Assembly: GCA_023424475.1 (NCBI GenBank)
Contig: JAFADX010000067.1
Coordinates: 1-28,486 of the forward strand
Direction: 5' to 3'
Length of the DNA stretch: 28,486 nucleotides
Source: Pseudomonadota bacterium
GTDB lineage: Bacteria; Pseudomonadota; Alphaproteobacteria; Acetobacterales; Acetobacteraceae
The position numbers and the translations under genes are program-made. A model generated the notes under the pieces. It had not been told where the DNA came from and made no database searches. It saw only the letters and a program-made list of their open reading frames with translations. Shown one piece after another: positions 21,045 through 28,330 of this stretch (within the stretch, counting starts at the first letter, position 1; each line of letters opens with the position of its first letter).

Positions 21045-22316
21045 TCAGCGCGCGCCGTAGACGAGGTCCGGCAGGAAGGTCGCCACCACCGGCACATAGG
21101 TCACGAGGATCAGCAGCGCGGTCATGATGACGATGAAGGGCCAGACGCCGCGCACCACCTCGGACAGCGGGCAGCGCAGGATGCCCGACAGCACGAAGAG
21201 GTTGAGCCCCACCGGCGGCGTCAGCAGCGCCAGTTCCATGTTCATCGTCACCACCACGCCGAAATGGACGGTGTCGATCTGGAACGGATGCAGCAGCGGC
21301 AGGATCACCGGCATCGCCAGGAGCAGCACCGAGAACACCTCGAGGAACATCCCGAGGATCATCAGCATGATGTTGATGCCGATGAGGAACTGCCACCAGG
21401 TCAGGCCGAGCGAGGTGGTCCATTCGACGACCCGCGAGGCAACGCCCGATTCGGTCACCCAGTGCCCGAAGATCAGCGCGAGCGCGATGATGATCATGAT
21501 GGTCGCGGCGTTGCGCACGGCCTCGGCCGTCACCGTCAGCACCTCGGTGGGCCGGATGCCCTTGTAGACGAAGATCGAGAGGCCGAGCGCCACGGCAGCC
21601 GAGAGCGCCGCGCATTCCGTCAGCGTCACCACGCCGCCATAGAGGCCGCCGAGCACGATCACCGGCACCGAAAGCGCCGGCAGTGCATAGAGGGTCCGGC
21701 GCCACTTCTCGCCCGTCTCGAGCGAGGCTTCGCGCGCATAGCCCTTGCGCCGCGCGTAGTAGATGACCCAGGCCGCGATCGCGCCGGCCTGCAGCAGCCC
21801 CGGGACGACGCCCGCGAGGAAGAGGCGCGTGATCGCCTCGTCCGCGAGCACGCCATAGACCACGAAGGCGAGCGAAGGCGGGATCAGGATGCCGAGCGTG
21901 CCCGAGGCGGCGACGATGCCGGCCGCGAAATGCCGCTCGTAGCCCGCGCGCAGCATGGCCGGCACCAGCACCGTGCCCATCGCCATGGCGGTCGCGACCG
22001 AGGAACCGCACATCGCCGCGAAGACCGTGCAGGAGGCGACGCAGACGAGCCCGAGGCCGCCCGGAATGCCGCCCACCCACGCCTCGGCGGCACCGATCAG
22101 CGCCTTGGCGACGTTGCCGCGTTCCATGAAGACCGCGGCGGCAACGAAGTAGGGCACGGCGAGCAGCGTCGTCGAGTTGAACTCGTCGACGATCTTCTGC
22201 GCCATCGGCAGCAGCGGCTGCGCGTCCGAAACGAAGGCGAGGAAGGCCGTCGTGCCCATGACCAGCCAGATCGGCACGCCGACCAGCAGCAGGCCGCCGA
22301 AGAGCAGCCAGATCAT
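21045..22316 (-). CDS. dctM: TRAP transporter large permease (DctM)
   Basis: 423 aa, usual length, with about 11-12 hydrophobic segments. The sequence begins MIWLLFGGLLLVGVPIWLVMG and includes the DctM hallmarks VPYFVAAAVFMERG, FAAMCGSSVATAMAMGTVLVP, AAGIVAASGTLGILIPPSLAFVVYG, and a late MELALLTPPVGLNLFVLSG. It is the sodium-coupled transport subunit of a tripartite TRAP system in the inner membrane. Start and stop overlap dctQ by ATGA. Complete, with no frameshift. The terminator and ihfA promoter follow. The substrate is set by DctP and is probably an organic acid. Confidence 0.96.
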   Translation of the reverse strand: MIWLLFGGLLLVGVPIWLVMGTTAFLAFVSDAQPLLPMAQKIVDEFNSTTLLAVPYFVAAAVFMERGNVAKALIGAAEAWVGGIPGGLGLVCVASCTVFAAMCGSSVATAMAMGTVLVPAMLRAGYERHFAAGIVAASGTLGILIPPSLAFVVYGVLADEAITRLFLAGVVPGLLQAGAIAAWVIYYARRKGYAREASLETGEKWRRTLYALPALSVPVIVLGGLYGGVVTLTECAALSAAVALGLSIFVYKGIRPTEVLTVTAEAVRNAATIMIIIALALIFGHWVTESGVASRVVEWTTSLGLTWWQFLIGINIMLMILGMFLEVFSVLLLAMPVILPLLHPFQIDTVHFGVVVTMNMELALLTPPVGLNLFVLSGILRCPLSEVVRGVWPFIVIMTALLILVTYVPVVATFLPDLVYGAR

Positions 22317-22825
22317 GGCGCGGCCCCCTGCCTCGCACGAATATGCCCGGCCAGCCGCCCAAGGTAGGCAAGGGTCATCAGCGCCATCCCGACCGGCAGC
22401 GAAGCCTGGTAGATCCAGAGCGGAAAGCGCAGCGTCGTCGTCGAGACGTCGCCGAAGTCCCAGCTCTCATAGGTGACGAGGTAGCCAAGCCAGCAGAGCA
22501 CGGCCGACATGACGAAGCCGAGCACGTCGCCCAGCACCGCGAGGACGCGCTGCAGCCAGGCGGGCATCATGCCGACCAGAAGGTCGGCCTTGATGTGCCG
22601 GTCCGCCGCCGTCACCGCCGCGAAGGCGAGGCACACGGCCCAGACGACGAGGTAGACCTGCACCTCGTCGCCCCATTCGATGGCATGCTGCGGCGCGAGG
22701 GCGCGCAGCAGCACGTTGGTGACCGAAAGCAGCAGGGCGGCCATGCCCAGCAGCCCCACGACGAAAGATTCGAGGCGGGACAGCGCGCCGCGGCTCTCGG
22801 CCGCGGCGGGGGGCGCGAACTCCAT
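22313..22825 (-). CDS. dctQ: TRAP transporter small permease (DctQ)
   Basis: 170 aa with four membrane segments, at about residues 20-45, 55-75, 92-115 and 133-155. The typical motif EWGDEVQVYLVVWAVCLAFAAVTAADRHIKADLL covers the conserved WxxE/D and the R-H-I-x-V/A-D signature after the second segment. It couples the binding protein to DctM. It lies 15 nt after dctP and overlaps dctM by 4 nt. Start ATG 22825 is the first in frame and gives a normal DctQ length. The N-terminal 15 residues are Ala/Pro-rich. Confidence 0.93.
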   Translation of the reverse strand: MEFAPPAAAESRGALSRLESFVVGLLGMAALLLSVTNVLLRALAPQHAIEWGDEVQVYLVVWAVCLAFAAVTAADRHIKADLLVGMMPAWLQRVLAVLGDVLGFVMSAVLCWLGYLVTYESWDFGDVSTTTLRFPLWIYQASLPVGMALMTLAYLGRLAGHIRARQGAAP

Positions 22826-22840
22826 TGCCGGGAGGGCGGA

Positions 22841-23860
22841 CTAGACGCTCACGCCGGCGGCGCGGATCTCCCGCAGCACGCCGGCGACGAGTTCGCGATC
22901 CATGCCGATCTCGGCGACCACCTGGTCCTGGCTCGCCATCAGCCGGCGGCGCGCCCCGGCCACCGCCTCGGGCGGCGCCGTCTTGATGGTGATCCCGTTG
23001 CGGATGAGGATGTCCCGCGCCTCGCGCTGTGCCGTCGCCGCCTCGGCGCGCTCCTTGTCGACCGTGTCCTCCCAGATGCGCAGCAGCTTCGCCTGCTCAT
23101 CGGCCTTCAGCTTGCGCCAGAAGGTCTGGCTGACCATCGGGATGTACTGGTTGAAGGTCTGGTAGTCCTCGAGGCAGTGCTTGACCCCCGCATCCCAGAG
23201 CTTCGCGGTGTTCGAGCTCTCATGCGTCGTGATGAGGCCGTCGACGGTGTTCTGGCTGAGCGCGAGCGGCACGTCCGGCCACGGCACCAGCACCGGGTTG
23301 GCGCCGAGCGTGCGGATGCGCGCGGCATTGGCCGAGCCGCCCGGATGGCGGATCCGCAGCCCCTGAAGGTCCTCGTAGCCGTTCAGCGGCTTCGTCGTCG
23401 TGTAGAAGTGCTGCCCGCCAAGGTCGAACCACCGGCCGAGCACCTTCACCCGCAGCCGTTCCTCGATCTTGCGGTTGATCTGCTGGCCCGCCGGGCCGTC
23501 CATGATCTTGTGCAGCAGGTCGGGCTCGAGGCCGTAGAACATCGGCAGGGAGGGCAGCGCCGCATCCGCGGCAATGCCGTCGAGCTGCCACCAGCCCGGG
23601 ATGCCCATCTCCACCGCACCCTGGCGCAGGGCGCGCGGGACGTCCCGGTCGCGGAAGAGCTGCGCGGAGGGGAAGACCTGCGGGGCGATGTTCGGCAGCT
23701 CCGCGCGCAGGCGGGTGGCGAAGGCCTCCGTATTGGTGTTCCGGACATGGGTCGCATTGGTGTCGAGCGAGATGCGCATCTGCTCCGCCGCAAGCGCGGG
23801 GCGCGCCCCGAACGCAATGGCGGAACCGACGACACCGAAGACGAACGGACGGCGATGCAT
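22841..23860 (-). CDS. dctP: TRAP transporter solute-binding protein (DctP)
   Basis: 339 aa from ATG 23860, chosen for its GGAGG about 10 nt upstream and the signal peptide that follows. The signal is MHRRPFVFGVVGSAIAFG then ARPALAA; RRPFV is Tat-like, and Tat export of TRAP binding proteins is known. DctP features are THVRNTNTEAFATRLRAELP, VFPSAQLFRDRDVPRALRQGAVEM, and YEDLQGLRIRHPGGSANAARIRTLGANPV, which holds the Arg expected to bind a ligand carboxylate, then VDGLITTHESS. The ligand is probably a carboxylate; which one cannot be read. First gene of dctPQM, 139 bp downstream of fabH. Confidence 0.94.
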   Translation of the reverse strand: MHRRPFVFGVVGSAIAFGARPALAAEQMRISLDTNATHVRNTNTEAFATRLRAELPNIAPQVFPSAQLFRDRDVPRALRQGAVEMGIPGWWQLDGIAADAALPSLPMFYGLEPDLLHKIMDGPAGQQINRKIEERLRVKVLGRWFDLGGQHFYTTTKPLNGYEDLQGLRIRHPGGSANAARIRTLGANPVLVPWPDVPLALSQNTVDGLITTHESSNTAKLWDAGVKHCLEDYQTFNQYIPMVSQTFWRKLKADEQAKLLRIWEDTVDKERAEAATAQREARDILIRNGITIKTAPPEAVAGARRRLMASQDQVVAEIGMDRELVAGVLREIRAAGVSV

Positions 23861-23950
23861 CAAGGCAGGTCCTCCCTTGGAGCCCCGCTGCGCGCGGGTG
23901 CATATTTGCTGAGCAATCAATGGCGTGTCCCAGCCACGCCCGCTGTCGGC

Positions 23951-23980
23951 TACATGGTGGTGTTCGCGACCCGATGTCAA
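23951..23980 (-). promoter_or_regulatory. possible dctPQM promoter
   Basis: On the minus strand a perfect TTGACA (23980-23975) is followed after 18 nt by CATGTA (23956-23951), a weak -10. The leader to dctP would be about 85 nt, containing a 6-bp hairpin (GGCGTG/CACGCC) and an A+T-rich patch. The strong -35 makes a promoter between fabH and dctP plausible. Confidence 0.35.
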
Positions 23981-23999
23981 TCCGGGCCGCTCCCGCGCG

Positions 24000-24980
24000 T
24001 CAGAAACGGGCGAGTGCCGCACCCCAGGTCAGGCCGCCGCCGATGGCCTCCATGACAACCAGGTCACCATCGGCGATGCGCCCGTCGCGCCGTGCCTCGT
24101 TCAGGGCGAGCGGGATCGAGGCGGCTGAGGTATTGGCATGGCGGTCCACCGTCATCACCACGCGCTCGGAGGGCAGGTGCAGCTTGCGGCCCATGGCGTC
24201 GATGATGCGGGCATTGGCCTGGTGCGGCACCAGCCAGCGCACGTCGGCATGGGTCAGGCCATTGGCCTCCAGCGCCTCGTCAACCACGGCGGCGAGCTTG
24301 GTGACCGCATGGCGGAACACCTCCTTGCCCGCCATGCGCAGCAGGCCGGGCCCGCCGGTCGAACCGGCCCCGCCCTCGATGAGCAGGATCTCGCCGAAGC
24401 GCCCGTCGGCGTGCAGGTGGGTGGACAGGATGCCGCGGTCGGCGGTGGTGCCGCCATTCTCCTGCGCGCGCAGGACCACCGCGCCGGCGCCGTCGCCGAA
24501 CAGCACGCAGGTGCCGCGGTCGGACCAGTCGAGGATGCGGGAATAGACCTCCGTCCCGATGACAAGGATGCAACGTGCCTGGCCGGTCCGGATCAGCGCG
24601 TCGGCCACGCCCAGGGCATAGACGAAGCCGGTGCAGGCCGCCGCCATGTCGAAGGCGAACCCCCCGGCCGCGCCGATCTTCGCCTGGATGCGCACGGCGG
24701 TGGCCGGAAAGGCCGAATCGGGGGTCGAGGTGGCGACCAGGATCGCATCCACCTCGCCCGCGCCGATGCCGGCCTGGGCCAGAGCCTCGCGCGCCGCGGC
24801 CGCGCCCATGTCGGAGGCCGTCTCGTCCGGCGCGGCGATGTGGCGGTAGCGGATGCCGGTCCGATCGCGGATCCAGGCATCGGAGGTCTCGATCCCGTAC
24901 TGCGCGGCGAGGTCGTCATTCGAAAGCCGCCGCTCGGGCAGGTAGCCGCCGCAGCCGGCGATCGTCGCGCGCAGGACCAT
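24000..24980 (-). CDS. fabH: 3-oxoacyl-ACP synthase III (FabH)
   Basis: 326 aa. Condenses acetyl-CoA with malonyl-ACP to start fatty-acid synthesis. The thiolase-fold catalytic triad is Cys116 (AAACTGF), His253 (VPHQANARI) and Asn283 (HANTSAASIP). Other FabH signatures are RTGIRYRHIA near residue 40 and DGAGAVVL at 163-170, with a C-terminal GGGLTWGA. ATG 24980 is chosen because MVLRATIAGCGGYLPER is the family N-terminus. The upstream extension, which reaches into plsX, is unrelated. It lies 16 nt after plsX in the rpmF-plsX-fabH operon. Confidence 0.97.
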   Translation of the reverse strand: MVLRATIAGCGGYLPERRLSNDDLAAQYGIETSDAWIRDRTGIRYRHIAAPDETASDMGAAAAREALAQAGIGAGEVDAILVATSTPDSAFPATAVRIQAKIGAAGGFAFDMAAACTGFVYALGVADALIRTGQARCILVIGTEVYSRILDWSDRGTCVLFGDGAGAVVLRAQENGGTTADRGILSTHLHADGRFGEILLIEGGAGSTGGPGLLRMAGKEVFRHAVTKLAAVVDEALEANGLTHADVRWLVPHQANARIIDAMGRKLHLPSERVVMTVDRHANTSAASIPLALNEARRDGRIADGDLVVMEAIGGGLTWGAALARF

Positions 24981-24996
24981 CTGGGCCTTCTTGCTT

Positions 24997-26082
24997 TCAG
25001 CGGGAATCGGCGGCGACGCGCGGGCCCGCGGTGGACAGGCGAGAGAGGCCTTCACGGATACGCTCGTTGAAGCCGTGCGTCACCATGTCCATCGCCACGT
25101 CGACCGCATGGGCGAAGCCCAGCGCGTCGGTGCCGCCATGGGATTTCACGACGACCCCGTTCAGGCCGATGAGGATGGCGCCGTTGTAGCGGCGCGGGTC
25201 CATCCACTCGCGCAGCCGGTCGAGCGCCGGGCGCGCGAGGAGGTAGCCGAGCCGCGCCGGCACCGAGGAGGTGAAGACCTGGCGCAGCAGGTCGCGCATC
25301 AGCTTCAGCGCGCCCTCGCCGGTCTTGAGCGCGACATTGCCGGTGAAGCCGTCGGTGACGATCACGTCGGTCGTGCCGGCGGTGATGTCGTGGCCTTCGA
25401 CGAAGCCGCGGAACTGCGGGCCGATGTGCGAATCGCGCAGCACCTCGGCGGCGTTGCGCACGCGGTCATCGCCCTTCAGCTCCTCCGACCCGACATTGAG
25501 CAGGCCGATCGAGGGATTGGTCAGCCCGAGCACGGCGCGCGCGAAGGCGTCGCCCATGACGGCGAACTCGACCAGGTTGCGGGCGTCGCACTGCACGTTG
25601 GCGCCGAGGTCGAGCAGCACCACGTCGCCCCGCGCGGACGGCCCGATCGCGGCAAGCGCCGGCCGGTCGATCTCCGGCATCGTCTTGATAACGATCTTCG
25701 ACAGCGCCATCAGCGCGCCGGTATTGCCGGCCGAGACGATGCCCGCGGCCTCCCCCGTCGCCACGGCGTCGATCGCCATGCGCATGGAGGAGCCGCGGAT
25801 GCGCAGCGCCGCGGTCGGCTTGAGGTCGCCCGAGATGCGCTCCGGCGCATGGCGCAGGCTGCAGGCGCGCGCGGCACGCTTGCGCCGCGCCAGGCCACCG
25901 GCGACCAGCCCCTCATCCCCGACCAGCAGGAAGCGGGCCCCGGGGTGGCGCTCGGCGGCCAGTTCCAGGCCGTCGAGGACGATATCCGGGGCTGCGTCCC
26001 CGCCCATGGCGTCGATCGCCAGCGCGAAGGGCGGGGTGACCGGTGCCACGTTCAGCGTGTCCGTCGCGTGCGCATGGGACAC
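24997..26082 (-). CDS. plsX: phosphate acyltransferase PlsX
   Basis: 361 aa. Converts acyl-ACP to acyl-phosphate, feeding PlsY for membrane phospholipid synthesis; a peripheral cytoplasmic enzyme. The signature LAIDAMGGDAAPDIVLDG starts at residue 21. Also visible are ATGEAAGIVSAGNTGALMALSK, ALAAIGPSARGDVVLLDLGAN and TDVIVTDGFTGNVALKTGEG. Complete and of normal length. The 20-residue tail before the AIDAMGGD strand is somewhat long, so the start may be a little downstream, but no better ATG is present. It follows rpmF by 5 nt. Confidence 0.97.
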   Translation of the reverse strand: MSHAHATDTLNVAPVTPPFALAIDAMGGDAAPDIVLDGLELAAERHPGARFLLVGDEGLVAGGLARRKRAARACSLRHAPERISGDLKPTAALRIRGSSMRMAIDAVATGEAAGIVSAGNTGALMALSKIVIKTMPEIDRPALAAIGPSARGDVVLLDLGANVQCDARNLVEFAVMGDAFARAVLGLTNPSIGLLNVGSEELKGDDRVRNAAEVLRDSHIGPQFRGFVEGHDITAGTTDVIVTDGFTGNVALKTGEGALKLMRDLLRQVFTSSVPARLGYLLARPALDRLREWMDPRRYNGAILIGLNGVVVKSHGGTDALGFAHAVDVAMDMVTHGFNERIREGLSRLSTAGPRVAADSR

Positions 26083-26087
26083 GCGCG

Positions 26088-26288
26088 TCAGTTGCGGACG
26101 GTCTGGCCCACGCGCTCGGCCGCCACCACCTCACGGCCATCGTAGTGGCCACAGTGGGAGCAGACATGGTGCGGGCGCTTCAGCTCACCGCAGTTCGAGC
26201 ACTCCTGGTAGGAGGGCGCGCTCAGGGCCTCATGGCTGCGGCGCATGCCGCGGCGGGAAGGCGAAACCTTTTTCTTCGGAACGGCCAT
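26088..26288 (-). CDS. rpmF: 50S ribosomal protein L32
   Basis: 66 aa. Begins MAVPKKKVSPSRRGMRRSH, the universal L32 N-terminus. A zinc-ribbon with Cys30, Cys33, Cys43 and Cys46 (CSNCGELKRPHHVCSHCG) marks the zinc-binding C+ form. Part of the large ribosomal subunit. GAAAGAGG precedes ATG 26288. It sits between DUF177 and plsX, the standard arrangement linking ribosome and lipid synthesis genes. Confidence 0.98.
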   Translation of the reverse strand: MAVPKKKVSPSRRGMRRSHEALSAPSYQECSNCGELKRPHHVCSHCGHYDGREVVAAERVGQTVRN

Positions 26289-26339
26289 GGCGCCGAGCCT
26301 CTTTCGTCAAATAGTCATGCAGGATAGCGGGAGGGCGGG

Positions 26340-26368
26340 CCATTAGCATCCACCCCCGGCGGGCGCAA
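26340..26368 (-). promoter_or_regulatory. possible rpmF-plsX-fabH promoter
   Basis: On the minus strand TTGCGC (26368-26363) is followed by TAATGG after 17 nt (26345-26340), or GCTAAT after 15 nt (26347-26342). It lies in the 104-bp gap between DUF177 and rpmF. An overlapping CCCCCG/CGGGGG pairing (26353-26358 / 26372-26377) could attenuate read-through from DUF177. Confidence 0.35.
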
Positions 26369-26392
26369 GCGCGGGGGCGCGGAAAACCGGCC

Positions 26393-26890
26393 TCAGCCCC
26401 GCTTCCGCAGCGCGGCGAGACCGGCGAAGGGCCCCGAAGGGGGCGGTTCCTCCCCCTCCCCGCCCGGCAGGCTGGCCCCGGCCGCGCGCGGATAGGGATC
26501 GAGCGCCAGGGCCAGTTGCTCCGCCATCGCCTCCCCCAGGTCGATCGAATCCCCCTCGGCCTCGATCTCGTCGGGCGCCTCCGGATCCTCGGAGGAGGGT
26601 TCCCCGGCGGCGATGACGCGGAGCCCGACCTCATCCCCGACCGCCTGGACCACGGGCTCGAGGGTGACCACGCAGGCCTGCACCACCTCGGCGGAGAGGC
26701 GCCCGGCGATCGTTGCCAGGCCCCCGGGCTCCGGCCGCAGGCGCAGGATGGCCTCCAGGCGGTCGACGCCCAGGATGCCGAAGCGCCGGGCGAGGGCCGC
26801 GCATTCGGCCGCATTGGCGACGAGCCGCACCTCCCGCCCCTCGGGCGGCAGGCGGGCGAGGTTCACGATGCGGGAGAATTCAGGCGTCAC
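26393..26890 (-). CDS. DUF177 / YceD family protein
   Basis: 165 aa. The family, called YceD in E. coli, lies next to rpmF in most bacteria; it is linked to 23S rRNA metabolism in plants and bacteria. The N-terminus is TPEFSRIVNLARLPPEGREV, then a central helical region and the conserved RLSAEVVQACVVTLEPVVQAVGDEV core; bacterial versions have C-V-T-L-E-P-V here. An acidic stretch (about 110-135) precedes DLGEAMAEQLALALDPYPR. The start is GTG 26890, because family similarity begins there. It overlaps the upstream chaperone gene by 11 nt. A longer frame upstream is only the overlap. Confidence 0.9.
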   Translation of the reverse strand: MTPEFSRIVNLARLPPEGREVRLVANAAECAALARRFGILGVDRLEAILRLRPEPGGLATIAGRLSAEVVQACVVTLEPVVQAVGDEVGLRVIAAGEPSSEDPEAPDEIEAEGDSIDLGEAMAEQLALALDPYPRAAGASLPGGEGEEPPPSGPFAGLAALRKRG

Positions 26891-27434
26891 GGAGCAGGCC
26901 CTCCGACGGGAGAAAAAGAACCCGCCCGGCCGCGAGGTCGGCGATGCCCTGGCCGGAAAGGTGCTCCGCCTGGGCCCGCGCCAGCGCCGCGAGCCGGGCC
27001 GGCGCGCCCTCGGGCGGCGTGGCGCGCCAGACGTTGCGGGCAAGCGCCTCGGCGAGTTCGTCCGGCCCGGCCGAATCGAGGGCGGCCTCGAAGGCCAGGG
27101 CCCGGCCGTGGAAGGCCTCCCAGGCCTGGCGCACCTTCTTGCCGACGGAAAGATCGCCGACGCCCATCTCCCGCAGGTTGAGGTCCATGTCGGCGAACAT
27201 GGCGTCGAAGACCGCCTGGGCCAGGGCTCGTCCGCGCGCATCCGATTCCTTGCGCAGCCGGCGGATCACGAGGGCGACATGCAGCGTGACGAGGTCGAAG
27301 CGGCCCTCGACCGTGTCCGGCACGCCAAGATCGAGGAAGACCGCCGGATCGCGGGCGGCCCGCACCGCCGCCCCGTAGAGTTCGAACCCGGCCCGTTCAT
27401 GCGGCCGGCGGCGAAACATGCCGAGGATGCCCAT
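26880..27434 (-). CDS. ubiquinol-cytochrome c chaperone family protein
   Basis: 184 aa. Member of the CBP3/UQCC1-like family, in mitochondria an assembly factor for cytochrome b of complex III; the bacterial copies lie at this locus in many alphaproteobacteria. Visible family features are LYGAAVRAARDPAVFLDLGVPDTVEGRFDLVTLHVALVIRRL, FDAMFADMDLNLREMGVGDLSVGKKVRQAWEAFHGRALAFE and LARNVWRA. ATG 27434 is chosen for its AGGA ribosome-binding site 6 nt upstream; MFRRRP at 27419 is an alternative start. It is divergent from bamE, separated by 70 bp, and coupled to DUF177 by an 11-nt overlap. The bacterial role in bc1 assembly is inferred. Confidence 0.92.
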   Translation of the reverse strand: MGILGMFRRRPHERAGFELYGAAVRAARDPAVFLDLGVPDTVEGRFDLVTLHVALVIRRLRKESDARGRALAQAVFDAMFADMDLNLREMGVGDLSVGKKVRQAWEAFHGRALAFEAALDSAGPDELAEALARNVWRATPPEGAPARLAALARAQAEHLSGQGIADLAAGRVLFLPSEGLLRDA

Positions 27435-27464
27435 AATTCCTGGTGGCTCCGTCCGCCATCGCGG

Positions 27465-27493
27465 TTGACCCGCAGCCGGCGTGGTGTCTATCG
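27465..27493 (+). promoter_or_regulatory. bamE promoter
   Basis: TTGACC (27465-27470), a 17-nt spacer and CTATCG (27488-27493) form a good alphaproteobacterial housekeeping promoter. Transcription would begin near 27500, only about 5 nt before ATG 27505. Confidence 0.45.
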
Positions 27494-27504
27494 GTTGCCG
27501 CGAC

Positions 27505-28026
27505 ATGGCCCGCCTCTCCCGTCTGGTCAACGCGCGCCTCGCGGCGACCCTCATCCTCGTCGGCCTCCTCGGCGGCTGCGGCTGGATCAACGACCGCATC
27601 GGCCCCGCGCCGGTCGAACGCGGCAACCGCGTCGACCCCGAAAAGCTCGCGCAGATCACGCCGGGGGTGCAGACCCGCTCGGACGTGGAGGCGCTGCTCG
27701 GCTCGCCGACCGCCCGCGGCACCTTCGACGAGGACAACTGGTATTACATCAGCGCCCGCACCCGCATCGCGCCGGGCCGCTTCCTCGAGGTCGAGAACCG
27801 GCGCGTCGTCGCCATCTCCTTCAACCGGGAGGGCGTGGTCAGCAACATCCGCGAACTGACCGGCGCCGACGGCCGCGACGTCCGGATGGTCTCGCGCGAG
27901 ACGCCGGTGCCGGGCACCGAGCGGTCGCTGCTGCAGGCGCTGTTCGGCAATGTCGGCCGTCCGGGCATGGGCGGCGCGGGCACCAGCCCGACCAGGCTGC
28001 CCGGCCAGGGCGTCGGCCTGCGCTAG
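27505..28026 (+). CDS. bamE: outer membrane assembly lipoprotein BamE (SmpA/OmlA)
   Basis: 173 aa. Lipoprotein of the BAM complex that folds beta-barrel proteins in the outer membrane. The signal peptide MARLSRLVNARLAATLILV ends in the lipobox LGGC with Cys25 as the acylated residue. The BamE fold region is RVDPEKLAQITPGVQTRSDVEALLGSPT, then FDEDNWYYIS. A long C-terminal tail after about residue 120 is Gly/Pro-rich and low-complexity, common in alphaproteobacterial BamE. In-frame GTG codons at 27481 and 27484 lie inside the predicted promoter, so ATG 27505 is preferred. No strong ribosome-binding site is visible, which suits a near-leaderless transcript. Confidence 0.92.
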   Translation: MARLSRLVNARLAATLILVGLLGGCGWINDRIGPAPVERGNRVDPEKLAQITPGVQTRSDVEALLGSPTARGTFDEDNWYYISARTRIAPGRFLEVENRRVVAISFNREGVVSNIRELTGADGRDVRMVSRETPVPGTERSLLQALFGNVGRPGMGGAGTSPTRLPGQGVGLR

Positions 28027-28033
28027 AGCAGAT

Positions 28034-28159
28034 CCCGATCAGGTGGAATCACCTGATCGGGTGAAGATGCTCGCAGAAACAATGGGCTGGAGCTCTTTTC
28101 GATCAGGTGGAATCGCCTGATCGGGCGAAGATGCCCGCAGAAACAAACACCTGGAGCTT
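28034..28159. repeat. two tandem copies of a 64-bp hairpin-bearing intergenic repeat
   Basis: Copy 1 begins at 28036 and copy 2 at 28100; 52 of the first 60 bases are identical. Each has a strong stem. Copy 1 has CCCGATCAGGTG (28034-28045), loop GAAT, CACCTGATCGGG (28050-28061), a perfect 12 bp. Copy 2 has CGATCAGGTG (28100-28109), loop GAAT, CGCCTGATCG (28114-28123), 10 bp with one G-T wobble. Both are followed by GAAGATGC(T/C)CGCAGAAACAA and CTGGAGCT. Copy 1 lies 7 nt after bamE, so it can also serve as a terminator. This looks like a REP-type dispersed repeat; genome-wide copy number was not checked. Confidence 0.85.
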
Positions 28160-28192
28160 CGGAGGTGAACGCAAGTTCACCGAAAGTGCTCC
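28153..28192. other. GNRA-capped hairpin adjoining the repeat
   Basis: GGTGAAC (28164-28170), tetraloop GCAA, GTTCACC (28175-28181), with an outer pairing GGAGC (28153-28157) / GCTCC (28188-28192). The compound structure follows the second repeat copy directly and may be part of the same mobile or structured unit. The rest of the gap, to the thiL terminator at 28298, shows nothing recognisable. Confidence 0.5.
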
Positions 28193-28297
28193 GGATCGCG
28201 CGGACCTGCTGCGCCGGTCCCCGACCGGGCACAGGCTGCTCTGGCCGCCATCCAGGCCGGCGCAGGGGCTCCCCAGGGCGCCAAGGGGGCTTTCGAT

Positions 28298-28323
28298 CCG
28301 GCCCGGCCACGCCGCCGGGCCGG
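28298..28323 (-). terminator. terminator hairpin after thiL
   Basis: A perfect 9-bp stem CCGGCCCGG (28298-28306) / CCGGGCCGG (28315-28323) with an 8-nt loop, starting 7 nt downstream of the thiL stop on the minus strand. No T-tract. Confidence 0.55.
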
Positions 28324-28330
28324 CCGGCCT

